This document shows positions 1-5,573 of a stretch of DNA of 7,534 bases, piece by piece; the stretch's first letter is position 1; each line of letters begins with the position of its first letter. Below the pieces are notes generated by a model. The model worked only from the letters and a program-made list of their open reading frames with translations, ran no database searches and was not told the origin of the DNA. Made by a program: the position numbers and the translations under genes. The DNA lies in NCBI GenBank assembly GCA_938003725.1, contig CALKXX010000098.1, forward strand, positions 1 to 7,534, given 5' to 3'. This stretch comes from an uncultured Sphingomonadaceae bacterium (lineage in GTDB: Bacteria > Pseudomonadota > Alphaproteobacteria > Sphingomonadales > Sphingomonadaceae).

Positions 1-1852
1 TTCCTTTGATACCGGCTTCAAACGCGCTGGATGTTTCCTTGTCAAAAACATCCTCAATCAGAATATTGGTACCCAGGAATTGATTGAAATTCTGATCAAT
101 AACCGCGGCGCTGCCCTGATTATTGAACCCGCCGGATTTAAAGCCGATGCCCCAGTTCGCGTATAAATTAACATCGTCCGTCAATCCGTAACGCAATGAT
201 ATTTTGGGTTGCAGCTGTTTAAATGTTTGGGATTGGTCAGCGATAGCACCGAAAGCCTGTCCCGGGTTAATCGGCCCGCCGGTAAATGGGTCAATCGCGT
301 TAGGCACTTGATTGCTGACACTGCGATCTTCGATATCATAACGCAGCGCGACGCCGACGTTAAAACGGTCGGATGGTTCCCAATCAACGGAACCAAATGC
401 AGCGTAAACATTGGTATTGAAATTGTCGAAATAGAGCTGTGTCGTCGGGTTGCTGCTATTCGCATCGTTGAACAGTTGCCGTGTTACACCTTGTCCAAGA
501 TCAGCACCGAGGCTCACCCCCACATCGCGGTCAATGTTGAGGAAATAGCCGCCAACTTGCCAGTTAAACGGACCATCACTGTCGGACGCAAGCCGAACCT
601 CTGCGCTAATATCTGTCTGGTTGCGGATCTGATATTGCGTACCATCACAAGTCGTCGGGCTATAAGGCCCAAAGGTCGAACCATTGGCTGGATCAAAGAT
701 AAACGGGACCGGATTGTTTCCGATGAAGCCAGGCGAATTGACGGGAAACCCGGTCAATGCCGCGGTGGTCGCGAAACAGCTGTTCGAGGCAGCCACCGAC
801 GCGGCGGTCGCACCGGGGAAAGTGAAGCGGGCAAAATCAGCGGAAGTGCCATCTGCGGTCAATTCTTGATCGACGTCACTATACAGCACCCACGCAGTCA
901 ATATTGCGGAATCGAATTGATGCTCAACCTTCGCCGATGCCTCAAAAGTTTTTTGATCATTTGTCGGCCGGATATTTCCATAAAAGTTAAACGGGTGATC
1001 GTTCACATCTTCAAAGAAATCCGGATTGACGCCAGCGAAATTTGGCAGATGGAAGGCGGCGTTAAAGTTGATCGATGCGCCGGACAAATCAGCATAACGC
1101 GCTTTCAAATCAATTTCGGTATTGTCGCCAATTTGACTGACAAACCGGCCGTCAACGGACCAGGTTTCCTGATCATCAACAATAGCGGCATTGTTTTGAA
1201 ACGAATTGCGAAAAAAGCCGTCGCTGGTTGTATAATTGCCGGACAACACAAGGCCGGAACCTTCGCCGACGGGAACCGACACATAGGCAGACGCCTTGTA
1301 AGTATTATCTTGCGCCGCACTGGCCTCTATACCGCCTTCAAGAATATCGCCGGGCTTCAATGTCTGGATGACAATTGCACCAGCTGCAGCATTGCGTCCA
1401 TAAAGTGCCCCTTGCGGACCTTTCAAAACTTCAATCTGACGCAGCGTGCCCTGCTTTTGATTGAGCTGTGCGGTGTTGGTTTTCAAAATACCGTCAACAA
1501 CGAGAGCCACCGAACTTTCGGCATCACGCGTTCCGTTTATCCCGCGAATATTAATCTGCGTATCACCGGCTTCTGCTGTACCTGTAATAATCGTCACACC
1601 GGCGGTAAGCTGTACGAACTCATCCGCCCGCTCAATCCCGGTTTTGTCAATGGCATCGGCACCAAATACTGTCACCGAGGCCGGTACTTCCGTTAGCAAT
1701 TCATCCTGTCGCCGGGCGGTCACCACGATAACGTCCCCGCTATCATCATTGCTGGCCTCCTGATCCGTCGCCGTTTGGGCGATGGCAGGATTGAAACCGG
1801 CCAGTGCAGCCAGACCGACCGACATTGAAAGAGCTGTTTTGAAGCGATGCAT
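1..1852 (-). CDS. TonB-dependent outer-membrane receptor (3' end cut off by window edge)
   Basis: An uninterrupted frame of 617 codons begins at ATG 1852 and runs off the left edge, so the end of the beta-barrel is missing (relatives are commonly about 700-850 residues). Residues 1-25 form a signal peptide ending NPAIA, with cleavage before Gln26. A TonB box, DVIVVTARR, lies at about 40-48. The plug domain covers about 50-165 and includes the classic segment IEVLKGPQGALYGRNAAAGA (140-159). The remainder is barrel, with the family-typical GFKSGGFN stretch near residue 570. Two cysteines near 358 and 402 may form a disulfide in an external loop. A GGAAGG-like Shine-Dalgarno (bases 1861-1866) sits 8 bases before the start. 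Receptors of this kind take up a scarce or bulky substrate across the outer membrane using TonB/ExbBD energy. Its place behind catabolic genes suggests uptake of the substrate degraded by this cluster rather than iron, but that is inference. Confidence 0.96.
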   Translation of the reverse strand, partial: MHRFKTALSMSVGLAALAGFNPAIAQTATDQEASNDDSGDVIVVTARRQDELLTEVPASVTVFGADAIDKTGIERADEFVQLTAGVTIITGTAEAGDTQINIRGINGTRDAESSVALVVDGILKTNTAQLNQKQGTLRQIEVLKGPQGALYGRNAAAGAIVIQTLKPGDILEGGIEASAAQDNTYKASAYVSVPVGEGSGLVLSGNYTTSDGFFRNSFQNNAAIVDDQETWSVDGRFVSQIGDNTEIDLKARYADLSGASINFNAAFHLPNFAGVNPDFFEDVNDHPFNFYGNIRPTNDQKTFEASAKVEHQFDSAILTAWVLYSDVDQELTADGTSADFARFTFPGATAASVAASNSCFATTAALTGFPVNSPGFIGNNPVPFIFDPANGSTFGPYSPTTCDGTQYQIRNQTDISAEVRLASDSDGPFNWQVGGYFLNIDRDVGVSLGADLGQGVTRQLFNDANSSNPTTQLYFDNFNTNVYAAFGSVDWEPSDRFNVGVALRYDIEDRSVSNQVPNAIDPFTGGPINPGQAFGAIADQSQTFKQLQPKISLRYGLTDDVNLYANWGIGFKSGGFNNQGSAAVIDQNFNQFLGTNILIEDVFDKETSSAFEAGIKG

Positions 1853-1914
1853 TATATATTCCTTCCCTGAATGGAAAATTCGTATCGGGTTATCCCCGGT
1901 TTATTATTGTTTGA

Positions 1915-2313
1915 TTAGACGAGCACATTGGCTCCACTCATATAGACATAGACTTCCTGAAACTTGCCGTCTCGCATGCGCCAGAAATTGGTGTTGTTGA
2001 GGACCGTCACACCGCCATCGGCATCGGTCAATTCGGCAATGAAACTGGCGGCTATCCGGCCGTTGGTTTCATCTACGGTGCACGTAAAATCACGATGGAC
2101 AATCTTCTCAAAAGAACCGAGAAAATCCTCAAACATCCGTTTGATCTCGGCCTTGCCGCTGTGCCTCGTAAAACTGGTTTGGGTACAGAGCAATGCCTCG
2201 TCATGAAAACAATCCAGCACGGCATCCAAATTTTTCGCATCGACATTGCCGAAATAGGTTTTCGTTGCAAATTCGATCAGCTCATCGCGCGACATTGCGG
2301 GTTCATATTGCAT
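1915..2313 (-). CDS. NTF2-like / SnoaL-like small protein, second of a tandem pair
   Basis: This 132-residue protein has the size and pattern of a single cone-shaped NTF2/SnoaL domain: a helical start (ELIEFATKTYF), VDAKNLDAVLDCF, then a helix around MFEDFLGSFEKI, followed by beta strands ending FQEVYVYMSGANVL. The fold serves in polyketide cyclases, ketosteroid isomerase-like enzymes, dehydratases and non-catalytic binding proteins, so the activity is not determined. The ATG at 2313 overlaps the TGA of the upstream gene in a TGATG arrangement, and a strong Shine-Dalgarno, AAGGAGG (2324-2330), lies 10 bases before it. A second in-frame ATG at 2295 is a less likely start. It is roughly 40% identical by eye to its upstream neighbour, so the two are duplicated paralogues, possibly forming a heterodimer, since NTF2-fold proteins often dimerise. 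It belongs to the same transcript as the racemase-like gene. Confidence 0.88.
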   Translation of the reverse strand: MQYEPAMSRDELIEFATKTYFGNVDAKNLDAVLDCFHDEALLCTQTSFTRHSGKAEIKRMFEDFLGSFEKIVHRDFTCTVDETNGRIAASFIAELTDADGGVTVLNNTNFWRMRDGKFQEVYVYMSGANVLV

Positions 2314-2744
2314 CAGGCCTCTCCCTCCTTCAGCAGATTGTCACCGCTCATATAGACAAAGACATGCTGAAACAATCTGTCCTTACAATAGAAACGGTTG
2401 CAATTTTCATAGCGCAACTGATCCCCGCCATTGGGCGTGATCAGCACCGTGAATTGGGAGCAAATTGCATTGCTTGCCGGATCGGCCGTGTGCACAAAAT
2501 TGCCGTGCCAAATATTCTCGAAATCACTGAACAGTTTTTCGAACATCGCCCCGATCGCTTTACGGCCATCATGAATCGTATCGGAGGTAACTTCGTGCAG
2601 GACGGCATCGGGCGCAAAGGTGTTCAGCACCTGTGACATATTCTTGTTGTCAACGCCGTCAAAATAGCGCTTCGTCACAATATCAACGTAAAACGGATAA
2701 GGCAGCGGCTCCTGCCCCGCTATACCGGGTGCCCAATCAGCCAT
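2313..2744 (-). CDS. NTF2-like / SnoaL-like small protein, first of a tandem pair
   Basis: This 143-residue single-domain protein is of the NTF2/SnoaL type. Key stretches are VTKRYFDGVDNKN near the N-terminus, a central MFEKLFSDFENIWH helix, and a C-terminal strand FQHVFVYMSGDNLL. These positions match the downstream paralogue closely (shared YF..VD.KN, T.H.G...I..MFE, FE.I.H..F and VYMSG.N.L). It carries an extra N-terminal tail of about 17 residues. The ATG at 2744 overlaps the TAA of the racemase-like gene (TAATG), which implies translational coupling, and AAAGGG (2755-2760) upstream can serve as ribosome binding site. An alternative TTG three codons upstream (2753) is less likely. The fold suggests a small cyclase, isomerase or dehydratase, or a ligand-binding subunit. 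No family-specific catalytic set can be assigned with confidence. Confidence 0.88.
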   Translation of the reverse strand: MADWAPGIAGQEPLPYPFYVDIVTKRYFDGVDNKNMSQVLNTFAPDAVLHEVTSDTIHDGRKAIGAMFEKLFSDFENIWHGNFVHTADPASNAICSQFTVLITPNGGDQLRYENCNRFYCKDRLFQHVFVYMSGDNLLKEGEA

Positions 2745-3496
2745 TAGTACCAACCCTTTCTGATGTCTTCGTCCTTCGGAACTTCGGGAGATGGAAACGC
2801 CTTTTTGCTATGCGTCAGGCCCAACTCGATCAGCGTCTCCAGAAATTTATAAGCCACTTGGCCGGGGTTCAAAACCGGAATTGGCAGGTTGTCATCCAGA
2901 TATTTTGCCGATTGATGCATGGTCGTGGAGCCCAGTACGATGACGTCCGCACCGTCTTCTTCCATCGCCGCCACTGCCTCTGCTTTCAACGCATCGAAAA
3001 TGACTTCTTCCTTGCCCGCCAGCAATTCGGTGACATCCGGGCGCGTCTCTATGGAGCGCAATGAAGCCACCCGTTCCCACCAGCCATATTCGGTCAGTGT
3101 TTTTTCATAGAGCGGGAACCATTCAGGCCACATGGTCAGCACGGTAAATTTTTTGCCTAGCATCATCGCAGCAGCAAATGCCGCCTCTCCGGGGCCGACA
3201 ACCGGGATGGTCAGGCGAGAACGCAGAGCGCGCATCCCGCTATCACTTACGGTGTCGATCAATATCCCGGCATAACCCTCTTCTTCGGCCTTCACACCTG
3301 CCTGAAAAACTGTCCAATCCATCAACAACGTATCGTGATAGCTGTCCCCTAATGCCGCGCCCCAGGGCACAGCGACAAATTCCGGTTGAAAACCTTCACG
3401 GACAAATGTTTCGGGCAATTGCTCTGCACGCGCTGCCACTCCGGCTTCATCCATCGGGATCGGAACAATAACCTTGATACGGCGGGATCCTGTCAT
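2744..3496 (-). CDS. Asp/Glu/hydantoin racemase-superfamily protein lacking both catalytic cysteines
   Basis: This 250-residue protein has the two-lobed Asp/Glu/hydantoin racemase fold and the usual family length. Visible landmarks are an N-terminal strand RIKVIVPIPMD (6-16), a first active-site loop LIDTVSDSGMRALR (79-92), the family-typical GPGEAAFAAAMMLGKKFTVLT (101-121), and a second active-site loop ADVIVLGSTTM (183-193) followed by IPVLNPGQVAYK. Hydantoin and allantoin racemases have a Cys in each loop (CFxDPG and VLGCxxM types). Here the positions hold Thr82 and Ser190, and the whole protein contains no cysteine. Two-base proton transfer by thiols is therefore not possible, so it may catalyse a different reaction or act in a binding role. 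ATG 3496 is preceded by GAGGAAGAGG (3503-3512). A longer TTG start (3535) would lie inside the operator and is rejected. It is the first gene of the minus-strand block and overlaps the NTF2-like gene by one base. Confidence 0.92.
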   Translation of the reverse strand: MTGSRRIKVIVPIPMDEAGVAARAEQLPETFVREGFQPEFVAVPWGAALGDSYHDTLLMDWTVFQAGVKAEEEGYAGILIDTVSDSGMRALRSRLTIPVVGPGEAAFAAAMMLGKKFTVLTMWPEWFPLYEKTLTEYGWWERVASLRSIETRPDVTELLAGKEEVIFDALKAEAVAAMEEDGADVIVLGSTTMHQSAKYLDDNLPIPVLNPGQVAYKFLETLIELGLTHSKKAFPSPEVPKDEDIRKGWY

Positions 3497-3502
3497 AAGC
3501 AG

Positions 3503-3512
3503 CCTCTTCCTC
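3503..3512 (-). promoter_or_regulatory. Ribosome binding site of the racemase-like gene
   Basis: On the minus strand this reads GAGGAAGAGG and ends 6 bases before ATG 3496. It supports that start over the upstream TTG at 3535, which falls inside the palindromic operator. Confidence 0.7.
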
Positions 3513-3524
3513 TGTTCAATCTCT

Positions 3525-3536
3525 ATTGTATACAAT
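3525..3536. promoter_or_regulatory. Palindromic operator 1 for the GntR regulator (racemase/gntR divergent region)
   Basis: ATTGTATACAAT is a perfect 12-base palindrome with the core TGTATACA, which fits the general GntR-family operator pattern yGTM(N0-1)KACry. It lies 29 bases upstream of the racemase-like start and 76 bases upstream of the regulator start. A TTGACG on the minus strand (3549-3544) could be a -35 element for the racemase block, which would place the operator in the spacer/-10 area, consistent with repression. The same core recurs twice near 5490 and 5512. Assignment to the adjacent regulator is inference from position and pattern. Confidence 0.8.
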
Positions 3537-3600
3537 TGATCCTCGTCAAGGAGAAACTGGCGTGCACAGACAAACTTGTATGAATTGCGATTTTACGGCA

Positions 3601-3604
3601 AAGG
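3601..3604 (+). promoter_or_regulatory. Ribosome binding site of the gntR gene
   Basis: AAGG, 7 bases before ATG 3612, supports that start over the in-frame TTG at 3576, which lacks a good site. The protein from 3612 also begins directly with a family-typical winged-helix N-terminus. Confidence 0.55.
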
Positions 3605-3611
3605 TCAGGAT

Positions 3612-4274
3612 ATGAGCCGCGCATCGGAAACCGCATATACAAAGATCCGCGCCTTCATCCTGCACGGTGAAGCCTCTCCCGGCATGCAATTGACCGAAGA
3701 ACGTTTGGCCGAAATCTCGGGTGTATCCCGCACCCCTGTCCGCGATGCTGTTCAGCGCTTGGAAAATGAAATGCTGGTGGTGCGCAGTGCATCGAAGCGA
3801 TTGTCTGTCGCGGATTGGTCAGATGGCGAGATTGACGAAATGTTCACATTGCGCGCGATGCTAGAAGCGCATGCCGCCGTGCGCGCCGCGACGCGGATTG
3901 ATGAAGATGCCATCCAAGAGCTGCGCAAAATCAATAGGGAACTGAAAAAGGCGATCAGCCGGAACAAGCCCGACATCGCCTCTTTCCTTGCACAAAACAG
4001 ATGCTTTCATGATTTGATTTTGGAAACTGCCAGGTCTCCTCGACTGAGCAAGCTGTTACCTGCCTTAGTTGAACAGCCGGTCGTCCGCCAAACCGCAAAC
4101 CAATATAGCAAGGTGCAACTGGACCAATCGGCAAAGGATCACGATGAACTTATCGACGCATTTGCCGCCGGTGACGAAAATTGGGCGCACGCGGTGATGA
4201 CTAGCCATATCCGCCGGGCCTTTCATACATTCAGCACGGCCGCGGACATTACGACCGATGGCCCGGTTGATTAG
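3612..4274 (+). CDS. GntR-family transcriptional regulator, FCD (FadR/VanR) subfamily
   Basis: This 220-residue protein has the standard length for the subfamily. The N-terminal winged helix-turn-helix (about 4-66) carries the recognition region RLAEISGVSRTPVRDAVQRL (31-50), a near-textbook GntR signature. The C-terminal all-helical FCD ligand-binding domain (about 70-205) has the probable metal-ligand set Asn129, His133 (NRCFH), His177 (KDHDEL) and His199 (SHI). This implies a metal-dependent pocket for a carboxylic acid effector, as in other FCD regulators. Most relatives are repressors released by a pathway intermediate. The gene is divergent from the racemase-like operon, with a palindromic operator between them, and identical cores flank the CoA-transferase/hydantoinase promoters, so it probably controls itself and the whole cluster. 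Its stop lies 2 bases from the stop of the convergent CoA-transferase gene. Confidence 0.95.
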   Translation: MSRASETAYTKIRAFILHGEASPGMQLTEERLAEISGVSRTPVRDAVQRLENEMLVVRSASKRLSVADWSDGEIDEMFTLRAMLEAHAAVRAATRIDEDAIQELRKINRELKKAISRNKPDIASFLAQNRCFHDLILETARSPRLSKLLPALVEQPVVRQTANQYSKVQLDQSAKDHDELIDAFAAGDENWAHAVMTSHIRRAFHTFSTAADITTDGPVD

Positions 4275-4276
4275 CG

Positions 4277-5458
4277 CTATATAATACCGCGCTCAGCAAG
4301 GTCTGCCATTTTGGTACTGTTCATACCCAATAGCTCTCCATAGATAGCTTCATTGTGGGCCCCCAGAGCAGGTCCAACCGATTCAACATGCCCGGGTGTC
4401 TTGGATAGTTTTGGCGCCACATTCTGCATTATGAAATTATCATGTTCCGGATGGTCCACCTGGATCAAAGAGTCCCGCGCCTTGAAGTGAGGGTCCTCCA
4501 GCATTTCGGGCGCGCGGAACATATTGCCTGCAGGAACGCCTTTCTCCTCACAAAGCTCCAGCACCTCTTCGCTGGTCAATCCGCTGGTCCATTTGGCGAC
4601 CAGTTCATCAAGTTCCGCCTGATTTTCACCACGCGCAACATGGGTGGCATATTTCGGATCATCGGCCAACTCGGCCATCCCCATCATAGCGGACATACGT
4701 TTCCAGACACTGTCCTGATTACCGGCAACCAAAACACTGCCGTCTTTCGTGGGATAAACATTAGACGGGGCAATTTTTGGCAAAATCGATCCCGTGCGCT
4801 CTCGAATATGTCCTGCGACCGTATATTCCGGAATTGTCGATTCCATATTCGCCAGCACCGCTTCATAAATTGCAGAGTCCACAACCTGACCTTCGCCAGT
4901 CTTGTGGCGATGCTGCAATGCCATCAAAGCACCAAGACAGGCATATGTCGCCGCCAGCGAATCGCCAATCGACAACCCTGCCCTGCTCGGTGGGCGGTCC
5001 GGTTCGCCGATGATGTAGCGCATACCGCCCATCGCTTCGCCGATACCGCCATATCCAGCGCGCTTGGAATAGGGTCCGGTCTGTCCATAGCCGGATACCC
5101 GGATCATGATCAAAGCCTTGTTTACTGCGCTCAGTTCTTCATAGCCAAGGCCCCATTTTTCGAGCGTTCCGGCGCGAAAATTTTCCAGAAGGAAATCTGA
5201 TTTCTCAACCAGGCGACGAACAATATCCTGCCCTTCTTTTTCCCGAAGGTTTAGCGTTATTGATTTCTTGTTACGTCCGACGACAGAAAACCAGAGCGGT
5301 ATCCCCTGCCCCCAACTGCGCATCGCGTCGCCAACCTTCGGCGGCTCGATCTTGATAACTTCTGCTCCATGGTCGCCCATCAACTGACCGCAATATGGGC
5401 CAGCGATCAGTTGCCCCATTTCTATCAATCTCAGTCCGGATAACGCCCCTTGCGTCAT
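4277..5458 (-). CDS. Family III CoA-transferase (CaiB/BaiF type)
   Basis: This 393-residue protein has normal family length and covers the whole fold. It opens with the hallmark LRLIEMGQLIAGPYCGQLMGD and GAEVIKIEPP (about 9-40), followed by NKKSITLNL, SDFLLENFRAGTLEKWGLGY (88-107) and SGYGQTGPY (122-130). It then has GLSIGDSLAATYA, whose Asp166 matches the catalytic aspartate that forms the acyl-anhydride intermediate in formyl-CoA transferase and CaiB, and GEGQVVDSAIYEAV (188-201). Family members move CoA from an acyl-CoA donor to a carboxylic acid; the racemase branch (AMACR) shares the fold but not this overall pattern. The acid substrate cannot be read from the sequence. ATG 5458 has GGGAG 8 bases upstream. 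An open frame extending to 5788 would run through the promoter and into the hydantoinase gene, and is rejected. Transcription is divergent from the hydantoinase gene, from a region with two operators. Confidence 0.94.
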   Translation of the reverse strand: MTQGALSGLRLIEMGQLIAGPYCGQLMGDHGAEVIKIEPPKVGDAMRSWGQGIPLWFSVVGRNKKSITLNLREKEGQDIVRRLVEKSDFLLENFRAGTLEKWGLGYEELSAVNKALIMIRVSGYGQTGPYSKRAGYGGIGEAMGGMRYIIGEPDRPPSRAGLSIGDSLAATYACLGALMALQHRHKTGEGQVVDSAIYEAVLANMESTIPEYTVAGHIRERTGSILPKIAPSNVYPTKDGSVLVAGNQDSVWKRMSAMMGMAELADDPKYATHVARGENQAELDELVAKWTSGLTSEEVLELCEEKGVPAGNMFRAPEMLEDPHFKARDSLIQVDHPEHDNFIMQNVAPKLSKTPGHVESVGPALGAHNEAIYGELLGMNSTKMADLAERGII

Positions 5459-5466
5459 ATGAAATT

Positions 5467-5471
5467 CTCCC
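5467..5471 (-). promoter_or_regulatory. Ribosome binding site of the CoA-transferase gene
   Basis: GGGAG on the minus strand, 8 bases before ATG 5458, fixes this start against the longer upstream open frame. The start also matches where CaiB/BaiF proteins normally begin. Confidence 0.7.
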
Positions 5472-5484
5472 GCATCATCCTTTG

Positions 5485-5494
5485 GTGTATACAA
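5485..5494. promoter_or_regulatory. Operator 2 for the GntR regulator (imperfect copy)
   Basis: GTGTATACAA matches the TTGTATACAA found in operators 1 and 3 at 9 of 10 bases. The inner TGTATACA (5486-5493) is a perfect palindrome. It lies 27 bases upstream of the CoA-transferase start and its centre is 23 bases from that of operator 3, about two helical turns, so two regulator dimers could bind on the same face. The site lies where a CoA-transferase promoter would be expected. No convincing -10/-35 pair could be fixed. Confidence 0.68.
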
Positions 5495-5505
5495 AGGCTT
5501 TGCAT

Positions 5506-5519
5506 AATTGTATACAATT
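5506..5519. promoter_or_regulatory. Operator 3 for the GntR regulator (14-base perfect palindrome)
   Basis: AATTGTATACAATT is the longest and most symmetric copy of the motif in the window. It contains the same TTGTATACAA core as operator 1. It lies between the CoA-transferase and hydantoinase starts, 54 bases upstream of the latter, in an AT-rich stretch likely to hold the divergent promoters. CATAAT (5503-5508) overlapping its edge could be a -10 for the hydantoinase gene, but this is weak. Confidence 0.8.
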
Positions 5520-5573
5520 TTGTGATCGGGCCTTTGCCCAAAAAAAATGATAATTTGATAAGAGAGAGTGGAT

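Noticed and set aside
209..1696. A 495-codon plus-strand open frame opposite the TonB receptor
   Set aside because: It lies exactly antisense, codon on codon, to the receptor, whose signal peptide, TonB box and plug motifs are clear. Its translation shows no recognisable domain, so it is a shadow frame.
2193..2636. A 147-codon plus-strand open frame opposite the NTF2-like pair
   Set aside because: It spans the junction of two well-supported minus-strand genes, lacks a ribosome binding site and resembles no family.
3575..3587. Possible fourth operator, CTTGTATGAATTG, just upstream of the gntR start
   Set aside because: Only one half-site (TTGTAT) matches. The other half breaks the palindrome, so it is indistinguishable from chance in AT-rich sequence.
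4442..5200. A 252-codon plus-strand open frame opposite the CoA-transferase
   Set aside because: The minus strand encodes a complete, motif-rich family III CoA-transferase here, and the plus-strand translation has no family features.
5528..5547. Hairpin GGGC-CTTT-GCCC followed by eight A residues
   Set aside because: For a terminator the run after the stem must be T on the transcribed sense strand. Here it is A on the plus strand, and on the minus strand the T-run precedes the stem. The stem is also only four base pairs.
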